Assembly (NCBI GenBank): GCA_030248195.1
Contig: JASAND010012758.1
Coordinates: forward strand, 1-64,000
Direction of reading: 5' to 3'
From: Trissonchulus latispiculum
Lineage: Eukaryota > Nematoda > Enoplea > Enoplida > Ironidae
DNA: 64,000 nt
Below the pieces are notes generated by a model. That model made no database searches. It had not been told where the DNA came from and saw only the letters and a program-made list of their open reading frames with translations. This document shows positions 29,899 to 41,111 of this stretch, in pieces. A program made the position numbers and the translations under genes. The stretch's first letter is position 1, and every line of letters starts with the position of its first letter.

Positions 29899-30601
29899 AT
29901 TTCACTGACCTTGTGGAAGCAAATTTGGGTACCTCTTGTGAGAGCGATTTTTCTTAGGGGTACTTTTGAAAGCGATTTTTAAGCTATTTTAGCCTATGTT
30001 TAGCAAAAAACAGCAATTTTTAAGTTAAAACACGTTTTTGGACATTTTTTAGCTAAAAATAGTAATTTTAAGTGAAAAATTCCTTATGACAAATGAAAAT
30101 TTTTCGGAAATTTTAGTCGTAAAACCTATTTTTTTGGCAATTTTCTTACCCCTTGTGGCCAATTTTCTTACCCCTTGTGGGAGCAATTTCGCGACCCCTT
30201 GTGGGCGACTTCGCCGCGGGGGGGGGGGGGAAATTTGCCCCCCTTCCCCCCCCCCCTTGTCCACCTGTGGGCTGACCCCCTTCTCCTCTCCTTGTCTGGA
30301 CTTTGGGTTTGTTTTTCCGTTTTCCCTTGTTTTGAGCAATTGTTGACCATTGAAGTTTTGTGTCCTTGAACTGTAAAATTCGGTTTCGTTGCTTTGTTAA
30401 TTTCATAAATTTTGTTCGCACAGTAAACTCACGGTACTTTTTAGATTGCCGGCGCCTTCTGTAGTTTTTTAGGGGTAAGCGAGTTAGGCGAGATGACATG
30501 CACACACTCTAGGACCTTAGCAAATCTTCTTTAATCTAAATTCACCTTTACTGACAACGACAAACTTCTACAATTGGCGACCGTTCTTTCAGGAGAGTAG
30601 C
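29899..30601 (+). mobile_element. Probable 5' LTR region of a Gypsy-like element
   Basis: A direct TACCCCTTGTGG-type repeat (three to four copies near 30148-30205) and a G/C-run block precede TGGCGACC at 30575-30582, placed shortly before a gag-like ATG at 30602. TGGCGACC after an LTR is a frequent Gypsy primer-binding-site start. The LTR boundaries are not defined, because the matching 3' LTR is not in the window. Confidence 0.4.
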
Positions 30602-33600
30602 ATGTCAGACTCGTCTCGCCCGCTTACTCGCCATTGGAAAAAAATTCGAGACGAAACAGTTCGTCTCTTTTCTGAATTACCCCCAAATTCACAATCGCCA
30701 GAAGTTTCGGATAGTTTATTGAACCGTACCTTTTTCCAAAAATCTCCTACAAGTTTGGGGGGTCGACAGCACGGGAGGATTGTCTCCCCCCAAAATTTAC
30801 AAAATTTGACTCCCCCTTACAGTTCAAATCCACCTCCCCCCCACCCCCACAAGTTTTGGTTTCTTCTCCACCTGTGTCACAAAACTCGGTTGTACATTTT
30901 TCTGAACCCCCCCCAAAATTCTGAACACCCCCCACCCCCAAAATTCTGAACCCCCCCATTCCCAAAATTCTGAACGCCCCATCCCCCAATTTTTCGTGGT
31001 GCTGTCCGACCCCCGACCCCGCCTAGGAATAGGCGTAGCCATTCCGCCTCCCGGGGACGGTCGTTGGGGTAATGTCTAGAGGGGATATAAATTTTTCGGG
31101 GGCATTATTGAACGCTGGGGGCTCCCCAACTGTCGGGGAACCCGTAGGGCAAAATTTGGGGGGGGGCGAGAATCCCATGCGGACCGGAGAGAAACTACAG
31201 TACAGGTGTTGGGGGGACCAGTTTCTGGTCCGTCTCAGATTGTTTCTCAGTTTGCTTCTCCTCCAACTGAAAATTTGGGTACATAGGGACTGGTAATACA
31301 CCCACCCCTCCCCCAAAAATCCTGTGGGGCAAAATTCAGAAAATTCAAATTTTCGTCGGGATTTTGACAATTCTATTTCGCCTCGTTATGATGTTGTCCA
31401 GAGTACGCAAAGTGTCCTTTCTGCTATGGGTTTGGGAAATGGGGCGGCCCCTAATGGTGTGTCTGGGCCGTTGTCTAGGCAAGCCGGATTTGGACCCCCC
31501 ACTTTCCCAACAATTTCAAAATCCACCCTCTCCTCCAAATTATTATCCCCCCAATCCTCTCAAGGTGGGGCTGAGGCTCCTCCCCCCCAAAGTACGTATT
31601 CACTCCGGTCTCCTCAGGTTCCGCCCGATGTTGTCGGGACACTCTCCCGGCAGGTCGGAAACGGATCCTGCCCCCCCTCCCACGAATTCAAACTTTTCAC
31701 AAAATTTTTGGCAAAATATTTTGGTTCCGTCCGGCGTTGTCGGGACACTCCCCCGGCAGGGCGAAAACGGGACTCCACCACGCTTTACCGGACGAAATTT
31801 TCAGCTTTGGAGAAAATGTTGTTCGTAAAGAAAATGGTTTCGTTTACAATTCCGCTCACAGTCAAAATTCGGGTATTTTGCCCGAGGGGGAGGGCTGAAA
31901 CCATAATACCCCCGCATCATTTATGGAGCAGAATTTTGGTGGGGGGCACCACCCCCCAGAACCCATCTACCTACCCAACACTCAAATTCCACACAGCATC
32001 CCAGCAGCCTCGGTGGCAGACTTTCAGAAAAATACGTACGTACCACCGATGAATTCTAAAGCCCCCCAGTCGTCTCATTTAGGTGGGTTTGTCATCCCGC
32101 GTGACCAATATGAAAACCCCCTGCCAAATCGAGCTACTGCTCCTTCTCATATTTCGGTACACTGCACGCCAGTTTGCCCCGGGGGCCCCTCCGCACCAAA
32201 TTTACATCATACAATGCCCATCCTCGCCTCCCCCCTACAAGTCCCGCACCCCAGTACCAAAAATCCTCCCCTAGCTTCCCCAAATCGAACAGCTCAATAT
32301 AGTTTCGTAAACAACCAGGACCCCAATATTTTCCGATTTTTTCCCGCTCTTATGGCCAATATTTGTAAGGGGCTCAAATTGCTGCTCCTGAACAACAGGG
32401 GCAACAGCAACTGCCCCAGCTTCGCTATCAGTCCCCAAATGAACAGTACCCGGAGGGGCAATATTTTATGCGTACCCCCGCAAATTTCGAATATGACCGG
32501 CTGGAACAGCAGGTTTTTCAGAATCCAGTGGTTGCTGAACTGGATAGAAATAATTTGTGGGAGGGATCTCAACAAACTCTTCTGCCCCTACGAGTACCTC
32601 CATACGTACCCCAACAGGCCCCTGTAAATCCCTATTACATGGCAGATATGGTCGCCTCCCATGCCTGCGTGACTGACTATGTATCTCAAAATCGCCCACC
32701 TACCCTGAGTGAGACATCCCAGCAGCGGGGACAACACTCGTCTGTGTCCTCCTTATGGGAAGGCAAGGGCGCAGTGCCCCCCCTGCTGGACAGGAACCTC
32801 CGGGGGGTAACCCCCCTCAAAGTCTGTAACTTTTACTTTTACTTAAAGTCTTCACCTGTAACTTTTCCGCCAGTCACCAGCCCTGTGTGTGTACGTGTGT
32901 ACGTATATATATATATACCGCCACCCCTCCAACCTTCACCTTCTCCACCCCCCCCCCCCAGGGTCTCCCTCCTACTCCCTCATCTTTTTCAAATCAGAGT
33001 TCTCATACGGTGCATACTGTGGGGAAAAAAATCAAAAACGCCAAAAAATTCTCGTCACCCCACCCCAGAGACCATGCAACCAACGGACATTTCTGTCCCC
33101 AAATTTGACACTAGCCTTCTTTTTCGTTATTATCTCGAGGTCCTACGAGAGGTCCCTCGTTACGACCCAAAATACGCCTACTTCGAGGATTGGCTCCCTC
33201 AATTTGAATCGGCCGTGGCGGTTCATGCGGTCACGGAGGCTCAGTGGGGGCGTCTTCTCTGGAACAAACTCTCCGGAAAAGCCCAAATTTTTGCCTCCCG
33301 TTGTGGCCCACAGGTCGTACAGTCATATGCAGGTTTTCTCGAATTGATAAAATCCCAATTTCCAAAGCCCCAACTCTCTCTACGGGACAGATTTTCAGCT
33401 TTTGTTCATCAAAAATAACTTCATAATGAATCAGTTCGTCATTACATATCAGAATTACAGGCTATGGCCCTCGACCTATAGGACACCCAGGAGGAACGGG
33501 AGCAGCAATGCGTTCAACAACTTTTTGCCGGAGTCCATGACAAGTTCGCCCTTGCACTGGCCTCCCTGGCAGTATTTCCACAGGGAAAAAGGATTGTCAA

Positions 33601-33650
33601 TGTAATTTCCATAATGATCTCGCCCATATCAGGAATATGATCAGAAGTCA
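30602..33650 (+). pseudogene. Gypsy-like gag, proline-rich, multiply frameshifted
   Basis: Proline/asparagine-rich N-terminal pieces (30602-30949, 31324-32052, 31923-32627) read in shifting frames. The C-terminal part (32468-33418 and beyond) contains a retrotransposon gag-type helical domain (YFEDWLPQFESAVAVHAVTE, WNKLSGKAQIFAS). It continues past stops at 33416 and at a TAG near 33480 with EEREQQCVQQLFAGVHDKF. At that TAG the inverted copy (39560-40250, minus) has TGG, so the stop is a mutation. No protease or polymerase follows. The element is a broken fragment. Confidence 0.6.
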
Positions 33651-33869
33651 CAGTGACAAAACCAACAGTTGCCATAACGAAACACACTACTTTCGAAAAG
33701 TGTAGAAACTAAACTGAAAGTTGATTGTGCAATACTAACTAGGGCATGTAAACAACTGCTCACCCTAACCGTTATTTCAAACACCTGCGTTTCCTAAAAC
33801 TGATGCGTTTAGGATCCCTGCTGTGAAACACCTGCTCCTTTGAAAGCTAAAATCTTTGGAGTCCTGCTC

Positions 33870-34245
33870 TTTGAAGGTTTTGAGATCTCAGATTTGAGTT
33901 TGTGAGAATTGAGGTGTTGGAGTTTGCGGTTGTGAGGGATTTAGGTTTAAGGTTTTGAGGTTACAATTTTTTGAGGTTTGAGGTGAGAGGTTTGAGTTTT
34001 TGAGGTTAATGTTTGGAGGTATTGAGGTTTGATGGGTCTAGGTTAGAAGCTTGGAGGTTGGAGGTTTTGAGGTTGGAGGTTTTGAGGTAAGAAGCTCTGA
34101 GGTAGGTGGTTTTGAGGTAAGAGATTTTAAGGTAAGAGGTTTTGAGGTAAGAGGTTTCAGGCTTAAAAGTAAAAGGTTTTGAGGTAAGAGATTTTGAGGT
34201 TAGAGGTTTTGAGTTTATACGTTTTGAGGTATAAGGGAGCCCTTT
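33870..34245 (+). repeat. GAGGTTTTGAGGTAAGAGG short tandem repeats
   Basis: Degenerate tandem repetition of AGGTTTTGAGGTAAGAG-like words. The mirror image is at 39118-39460. Confidence 0.85.
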
Positions 34246-35539
34246 ACTTGCTCCGAGTTACTCCGACATTTTTCGAGTTTACTTTTGATCTGCCTGATGC
34301 GCTCCTGGCAGAATTAGAGTTTGAGGTTTGTTGATTCCATTGAGTCATGGTGAATGGCCAGCACTGTCTGCGGGCTAAGGTATAACTTAGGCCAGACATT
34401 GGCCGTTTGGTTTTCGCTGGTTTTCTGTTTCGCTCTCTGTGGTTGTTTGTGTTGTTGTAGTTGTAGCTTCTCGTCACTTGTTGTTATGTTCTTTGGTTTG
34501 AGTCAGACGTTTTGAGGTGAAAGCTTTTGAGGTAAGAGGGAGCTCTTAACTTGCTCCGAGTTACGCCAACATTTTCAGTTCGCGTTTTATCACCCTGGTG
34601 CTTTAGGATTAAAGCCAACAGCTTAAATCAGCCAAATTTGTTGTTCACTTGTTTGAATCAGAGTGTGACTTAAGCTGGCTGTGTTCCTAATTCGCTCCTA
34701 GTCTGCTCTGCCATGTCCCTTGCATGCTCCTGACTTTCTCATAGCATACTTCTGACTTCCTCTTGACTGGTTCCAGGATTTTACATTGAGTGTTCCTAGC
34801 GGAGTTGGAGTTAAAGGGGTTCCGGTTGTGATGTTTTAGGTCTTCGGGTTTGTAATTGTGAGGTTTGGGTGTGGTGTTGAGGTTAGAGGCAACAGGTTTC
34901 AGGATTTGAAGCTGGCGATTTATGGCTAGGGGTTTGAGTCTTCTGAGGTTTCTCCAGTTTCAGGATTGAGGTGTCGTTTTCGCCTGCTCCTGCACTCCCA
35001 GATAGCTATCTGCTCTTGACGTGCTCCATAATTCTCAGAGCAAGCTACAATCTAACGAGCATCAGTGAAAGCAACAGAAGAACCCAACCAAATGAAGAAC
35101 ACCCCAACATCTGGTCCTGCCCAGAGTTGCTCCGCGCTTGCTCATTACTTGCTTCAACGTGCGCATCACTTGCTCCTTATGGTTGCTCCTTATGCTAAGG
35201 TATAACTTAGGCCAGACATTGGCCGTTTGGTTTTCGCTGGTCTTCTGTTTCACTCTCTGTGGTTGTTTGTGTTGTTGTAGTTGTAGCTTCTCGTCACTTG
35301 TTGTTATGTTCTTTGGTTTGAGTCAGACGTTTTGAGGTGAAAGGTTTTGAGGTAAGAGGGAGCTCTTAACTTACTCCGAGTTACGCCAACATTTTCAATC
35401 GCGTTTTATCTCCCTGGTGCTTTAGGATTAAAGCCAACAGCTTAAATCAGCCAACAGTGAACGAACTGACAACCAAACTAAGAACACCCCAACATCTGGT
35501 CCTGCCCAGAGTTGCTCCGCGCTTGCTCATTACGTGTTC

Positions 35540-35725
35540 TTTCAACGTGTTCATCACTTGCTCCTTATGCAGTTCACAATTGCTGATCGCAATAGTTCCC
35601 AACTGCCTTTTAGACTGCTCCTTAACTGCTCCTTACTTGCTCCTTGCTTGCTCCTTGACTGCTCCTTACTTGCTCCTTGACTGCTCCTTGAATGCTCCTT
35701 GCTTGCTCCTAGTTTGCGTTCACTT
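35540..35725 (+). repeat. TTGCTCCTTGACTGCTCC short tandem repeats
   Basis: Ten or so TGCTCCT words with variable 3-6 bp spacers. The mirror image is at 38455-38570. Confidence 0.85.
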
Positions 35726-36663
35726 GCTCACGCTTGGTCTTGGCATGTTGCAGGCTAGTGCTTGAGTGATTGAGGCTTTCACGCGTGACGCAAAAGGTTA
35801 TTGGGATTGTGAATATTGAGGTTCTGATGTTTGAAACATTCGCCGTCTGAGGCTGCTCCTTATCCACTTTGGGCCTGCTCCATATGTGCTCTTAGTCTGC
35901 TACGAAGTTGTTCCTTGCTTACTGTTCAATGCTTCCAGAGAATTCTTTCCTGCTTCTAGCTCACCCCATATTTGCTCCTGATCCTAAACTCTTACGAGCT
36001 AGGAGCTACTCCTATACCGTTTTGCAGTTGTGCAGATCCGTCCCTGTTCAACTTTTTCCTAGCTTTTTCCATGTTATTCTGGCCACTACAGTTATGCTTT
36101 ATCTGAATTGTGCCTCTTCCATCCCAAAGAGTATCCCCAACTTCATTCAACCTAGCATTTAAGACTACCTACATGATAGAGTAACCCGACATAGACTACC
36201 AGCCCTAAGACAACCCGTTCCTACCTAAGATGAGTTGTCCCGACTTGATCCAACTGTATATTTGAGACTGCTCGTAGTTTATCCCATATTTGCTCCTGAT
36301 CTACTCCAAACCAACTCTTACGTGCTTTACTCTTAAACCTTTTTGAAGTTACGAAAATCCGGCCCGTTTCACCTTTTCCCTAGCTTATTCCAATTTATTC
36401 TAACTAGTACAGTTATCATCTACGCTGGGAGTTCCTGTTCCTTCCTGGAACGAGTGTTTCCAATTCAACCCAACATTACAGACTGTTCTTCGCATCGTCT
36501 ACCTAAGAAAGTAACACACATACAGCTCCATGAGTAACTCTTCCTGCCTAATGAGTCCAACCTTGATTCAACATGAAACTGCACTAAGCCTGAGAAGCTC
36601 AAATTGAACACAACAGAGCAACCCAACAAAGTGACACCGGAACAAGCACCAGCAAAAAACCAC

Positions 36664-36724
36664 ACAGGAACACACACAACACTCACACAACACACACAAC
36701 ACTCACACACACACAACAGGCACA

Positions 36725-36811
<87 letters not shown>
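36664..36811 (+). repeat. (CA)n microsatellite
   Basis: Imperfect, then nearly pure CA repeats with a CGCG interruption near 36767-36774. Confidence 0.95.
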
Positions 36812-36812
<1 letters not shown>

Positions 36813-36990
36813 AATGACAACCACCAAACCCGAAAGGTAATTGCACTAAGGCATCTGTTTACTTGTGCGCCTATTAGTATGCATGCAATAAGAAGAAAAC
36901 TGCCGTTCGCCATGTAGTGGCTTCAGGCGGAACCTCTGAAGAGGTTTGAGGAGATCCAGGTTTGTTCCAATTTCCGAATTATCTCGTACC

Positions 36991-37500
36991 TCACGGGTGC
37001 CATGGCTCTGATTTCTCCGGCAATATGTGCGTATTGATGACTTCATTCTTTTGTATCGCACGCTTGAGAGCTTCGGCAGTGGAAAGTCGTTTTTCGTATA
37101 CTGCCTGCTTGTCCACGATTTGTTCAATGATTTTATCTTTCATGAAATCACTACAATGAACTATTTCGTCGCACAACATCTTGTTCAGTTCCGATCTGAT
37201 TTCAGGTCTGACTTCGTTATAAGTTTCAACCTTTGCTTGATCAACCCTGAGTCCATCTTGATGGTACTCAGGCAGTAACCTGCGAGCTCGTGGTGCAAGC
37301 TTTTGCTCAGCTTTCGCAACAAGATCTTCCCAGTATGATCCAATTGATTCTTCGTTGCTGGTGCTGGAGCCGGTACTTTCCTGATCACTATTTCCATCTG
37401 ATTCCATGTCTTCAGTCGTTGCTTCATGAATGTTTCGTAGTTGGCGCGTCAAGTTAAACGCTCTGCTGAACTCTGCATCGCAATAACCACACTTGTGCAT
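36991..37500 (-). CDS. C2H2-like zinc-finger protein in the fold-back core
   Basis: A 169-residue protein. The N-terminus has a zinc-finger-like motif, CGYC followed twelve residues later by Q and then LRNIH. The usual first histidine is glutamine, so the finger as written lacks one zinc ligand (CAA, where CAC or CAT would be expected). An acidic Ser-rich linker (about residues 30-55) leads to a charged helical region (about 60-165) of unknown function. TATAAAG lies ~55 bp upstream of the ATG on this strand, and the ATG context is AAAATG. It is the only intact frame between the two giant arms, so it may be cargo or the gene originally captured by the fold-back. A host function is equally possible. 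Confidence 0.5.
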   Translation of the reverse strand: MHKCGYCDAEFSRAFNLTRQLRNIHEATTEDMESDGNSDQESTGSSTSNEESIGSYWEDLVAKAEQKLAPRARRLLPEYHQDGLRVDQAKVETYNEVRPEIRSELNKMLCDEIVHCSDFMKDKIIEQIVDKQAVYEKRLSTAEALKRAIQKNEVINTHILPEKSEPWHP

Positions 37501-37550
37501 TTTGCTTCTTCTGTTTGTATCAGTTTATCGCATACTATCACAATTACACG

Positions 37551-37562
37551 AATTCTTTATAT
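37551..37562 (-). promoter_or_regulatory. TATA-like box upstream of zinc-finger frame
   Basis: CATATAAAGAA on the minus strand, about 50-60 bp before the ATG. Position and sequence are plausible but unproven in AT-rich DNA. Confidence 0.25.
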
Positions 37563-38454
37563 GAATTATATGTGCGAAATCCAATTTGGAGCATTTACGA
37601 GTGACTCAGAGTGGCAAGGAGCACATAGAAGCAATAACGGAGCACATACGGAGCATACATGAGCAGTTGAGGAGCACATACGGAGCAATCCCGGAGCTGA
37701 TGTAGAGTTCACTTTTAGTTTCGAGGAGCAAACAGGAGCAATGTCGGCACACATACGGAGCATGCATGAGCAATCTCGAAATAAATTGGAATGAGCTAGG
37801 GAAAAGGTGACACGGGACGGATTTTCGTAACTTCAAAAAGGATTAAGAGTAAAGCACGTAAGAGTTGGTTTGGAGTAGATCAGGAGCAAATATGGGATAA
37901 ACTACGAGCAGTCTCAAATATACAGTTGGATCAAGTCGGGACAACTCATCTTAGGTAGGAAGGGGTTGTCTTAGGGCTGGTAGTCTATGTCGGGTTACTC
38001 TATCATGTAGGTAGTCTTAAATGTTAGGTTGGATGAAGTTGGGGATACTCTTTGGGAAGGAAGAGGCACAATTCAGATAAATCATAACTGTAGTGGTCAG
38101 AATAACATGGAAAAGGCTAGGAAAAAGTTGAAGAGGAACTAATCTGCACAACTGGAAAACGGTATAGGAGTAGCTCCTAGTTCGTAAGAGTTTAGGATCA
38201 GGAGCAAATATGGGGTGAGCTAGAAGCAGGAAAGAATTCTCTGGAAGCATTGAACAGTAAGCAAGGAACAACTTCGTAGCAGACTAAGAGCACATATGGA
38301 GCAGGCCCAGAGTGGATAAGGAGCAGCCTCAGACGGCGAATGTTTCAAACATCAGAACCTCAATCTTCACAATCCCAATAACCTTATGCGTCACGCGTGA
38401 AAGCCTCAATCACTCAAGCACTAGCCTGCAACATGCCAAGACCAAGCGTGAGCA

Positions 38455-38570
38455 AGTGAACGCAAACTAGGAGCAAGCAAGGAGCATTCAAGGAGCAGTC
38501 AAGGAGCAAGTAAGGAGCAGTCAAGGAGCAAGCAAGGAGCAAGTAAGGAGCAGTTAAGGAGCAGTCTAAA
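38455..38570 (-). repeat. AGGAGCAAG short tandem repeats
   Basis: Mirror image of 35540-35725 in the right arm. Confidence 0.85.
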
Positions 38571-39117
38571 AGGCAGTTGGGAACTATTGCGATCAGCAAT
38601 TGTGAACTGCATAAGGAGCAAGTGATGAACACGTTGAAAGAACACGTAATGAGCAAGCGCGGAGCAACTCTGGGCAGGACCAGATGTTGGGGTGTTCTTA
38701 GTTTGGTTGTCGGTTCGTTCACTGTTGGCTGATTTAAGCTGTTGGCTTTAATCCTAAAGCACCAGGGAGATAAAACGCGATTGAAAATGTTGGCGTAACT
38801 CGGAGCAAGTTAAGAGCTCCCTCTTACCTCAAAACCTTTCACCTCAAAACGTCTGACTCAAACCAAAGAACATAACAACAAGTGACGAGAAGCTACAACT
38901 ACAACAACACAAACAACCACAGAGAGTAAAACAGAAAACCAGCGAAAACCAAACGGCCAATGTCTGGCCTAAGTTATACCTTAGCCCGCAGACGGTGCTG
39001 GCCATTCACCATGATCAATGGAATCAACAAACCTCAAACTCTAATTCTGCCTGGAGCGCATCAGGCAGATCAAAAGTAAACTCGAAAAATGTCGGAGTAA
39101 CTCGGAGCAAGTAAAGA

Positions 39118-39460
39118 GCTTCCTTATACCTCAAAACTTATAAACTCAAAACCTCTAACCTCAAAATCTCTTAACTCAAAACCTTTTACCTTCAAGCCTG
39201 AAACCTCTTACCTCAAAACCTCTTACCTTAAAATCTCTTACCTCAAAACCACTTACCTCAAAACCTCCAACCTCCAAGCTTCTAACCTCGAAACCTCAAA
39301 CCTCAATACCCCCAAACATTAACCTCAAAAACTCAAACCTCCCACCTCAAACCTCAAAAAATTGTAACCTAAAAACCTTAAACCTCAATCCCTCACAACC
39401 GCAAACTCCAACACCTCAATCCTCACAACCTCAAATCTGAGATCTCAAAACCTTCAAAGA
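39118..39460 (-). repeat. CCTCAAAACCTC short tandem repeats
   Basis: Mirror image of 33870-34245 in the right arm. Confidence 0.85.
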
Positions 39461-40331
39461 GGACTTCAGTGAAAGTAGTGTGTTTCGTTATTGCAACTGT
39501 TGGTTTTGTCACTGTGACTTCTGATCATATTCCTGATATGGGCGAGATCATTATGGAAATTACATTGGCAATCCTTTTTCCCTGTGGAAATACTGCCTGT
39601 GAGGACAGTGCAAATGCGAACTTGTCATGGACTCCGGCAAAAAGTTGTTGAACGCATTGCTGCTCCCGTTCCTCCTGGGTGTCCCACAGGTCGAGGGCCA
39701 TAGCCTGTAATTCTGATATGTAATGACGAACTGATTCATTATGAAGCTATTTTTGATGAGCAAAAGCTGAAAATCTGTCCCGTAGAGAGTTGGGGCTTTG
39801 GAAATTGGGATTTTATCAATTCGAGAAAACCTGCATATGACTGTACGACCTGTGGGCCACAACGGGAGGCAAAAATTTGGGCTTTTCCGGAGAGTTTGTT
39901 CCAGAGAAGACGCCCCCACTGAGCCTCCGGGACCGCATGAACCGCCACGGCCGATTCAAATTGAGGGAGCCAATCCTCGAAGTAGGCGTATTTTGGGTCG
40001 TAACGAGGGACCTCTCGTAGGACCTCGAGATAATAACGAAAAAGGCTAGTGTCAAATTTGGGGACAGAAATGTCCGTTGGTTGCATGGTCTCTGGGGTGG
40101 GGTGACGAGAATTTTTTGGCGTTTTTGATTTTTCCTCACAGTATGCACCGTATGAGAACTCTGATTTGAAAAAGATGAGGGAGTGGGGGGGAGACCCTGG
40201 GGGGATGGAGAAGGTGATGGTTGGAGGGGCGGCGGTATATACGTACACACTGGCCGAGTGCTGGTGACTGGCGGAAAAGTTACAGGTGCCAGACTTTGAG
40301 GGGGGTTACCCCCCGGAGGTTCCTGTCCAGT

Positions 40332-40866
40332 AGGGGGAGGGGGGGGGCAATTCGCTCACACACAGATTCCCTTATTCGAAAGTGAAAATCCAGTGAAAAC
40401 TGACTGTTTAACTTGGTTAGTCAGCTTGAAGATTGGCAATGGACAATACTAAGCTTAACTGATGGATGAAAACTAAGCCCATATTTAAAATCTACTTGCC
40501 CGAAAACCCTAAAGGTCAACTTTTCCCGTTAAAAATATAGTATCTTTAAAAATACGCTATGGTCGGCCATGGTTCCGGTCATCAGTCCTTTGCAGCGTGA
40601 AGCTAATGTTTTAGAGGAAAACTAGGCTCATATTCGGATTCTACATGCCCAAAAACACTATACACAAACTTTTCCCTTTAAAAATAACGAATTTTCAAAT
40701 TTAGGCTTGGGTCAGCCGTGGTTCCGGTCACGTACAGGTTGGAGTTTAGGTAATACAAGAAAACTAAGCTCGTCTTTGAATTCTACAAGCCCAAAAACCC
40801 CCTATTTAAAGTTTTCCCATCGAAAATTGAGAATTTTTAATTTTAAGCATGGGTCAGCCATGGTCC
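40332..40866 (+). repeat. Diverged ~140-bp tandem repeats before the copia insertion
   Basis: Three diverged units share GAAAACTAAGC, TTCTACATGCCCAAAAAC and GGGTCAGCCATGGTTCCGG (about 40465-40580, 40612-40735, 40750-40866). The copia element starts immediately after the last one. No gene. Confidence 0.65.
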
Positions 40867-41018
40867 TGTTAGTGTTAAACCAAGTTAGCCGATTATATTG
40901 TGAAGATTATCTTAGATTAGATCTGTCACTATGCTATGCAATAGTAAAAGTGGTGATATGTGGTGAGCTTCGTGAGTTGTTAAGAAGCTCGATATCAGTT
41001 AACTTTCCTGGCCCTACA
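40867..41018 (+). repeat. copia 5' LTR
   Basis: Begins TGTTAGTG and ends CCCTACA. Differs from the 3' LTR at one position (CTTAGATTAG versus CTTAAATTAG). Confidence 0.92.
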
Positions 41019-41032
41019 GGTTATGGGCCCAG
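41019..41032 (+). other. Primer-binding site, internal initiator tRNA(Met) type
   Basis: GGTTATGGGCCCAG directly follows the 5' LTR. It is complementary to the anticodon-loop region of metazoan initiator tRNA(Met) (CTGGGCCCATAACC), not to its 3' end. Drosophila copia is the established example of this half-tRNA priming. Confidence 0.85.
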
Positions 41033-41111
41033 CCCATTGACTATTCACTTCTGTCTTTGGATATCATTGGTTGGGTCAATTCTCTGCTATTTGCCAGCAG
41101 CAACTGCAGAG

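Larger units (their letters stand above)
32786..36400 (+). repeat. Left arm of giant inverted repeat (carries gag fragment)
   Basis: Matches the reverse complement of 37780-40331 at what looks like ~97-98% in the gag portion. It contains the gag 3' part, GAGGTTTTGAGG-type repeats, a ~0.9 kb internal duplication (34240-34510 and 35170-35440 share TAAGGTATAACTTAGGCCAG) that the right arm lacks, and CTTGCTCCT repeats. A further ~190 bp near 33690-33870 is also absent from the right arm. Confidence 0.85.
36401..37779. other. Unique core between the giant inverted arms
   Basis: The non-duplicated centre of the inverted repeat. It contains a CA microsatellite, a minus-strand zinc-finger gene, and GGAGCACATACGGAGC-type repeats at 37610-37760 that echo the TGCTCC words of the arms. 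Confidence 0.7.
37780..40331 (-). repeat. Right arm of giant inverted repeat
   Basis: Reverse complement of the left arm, ending at CTGTCCAG near 40330 opposite CTGGACAGG near 32786. It is about 1 kb shorter because it lacks the internal duplication and a ~190-bp piece of the left arm. It carries the gag fragment on the minus strand (about 39560-40250) with small indels relative to the left copy. Confidence 0.85.

Noticed and set aside
36604..36913. His/Thr- and Cys/Val-repeat frames
   Set aside because: Translations of the CA microsatellite.
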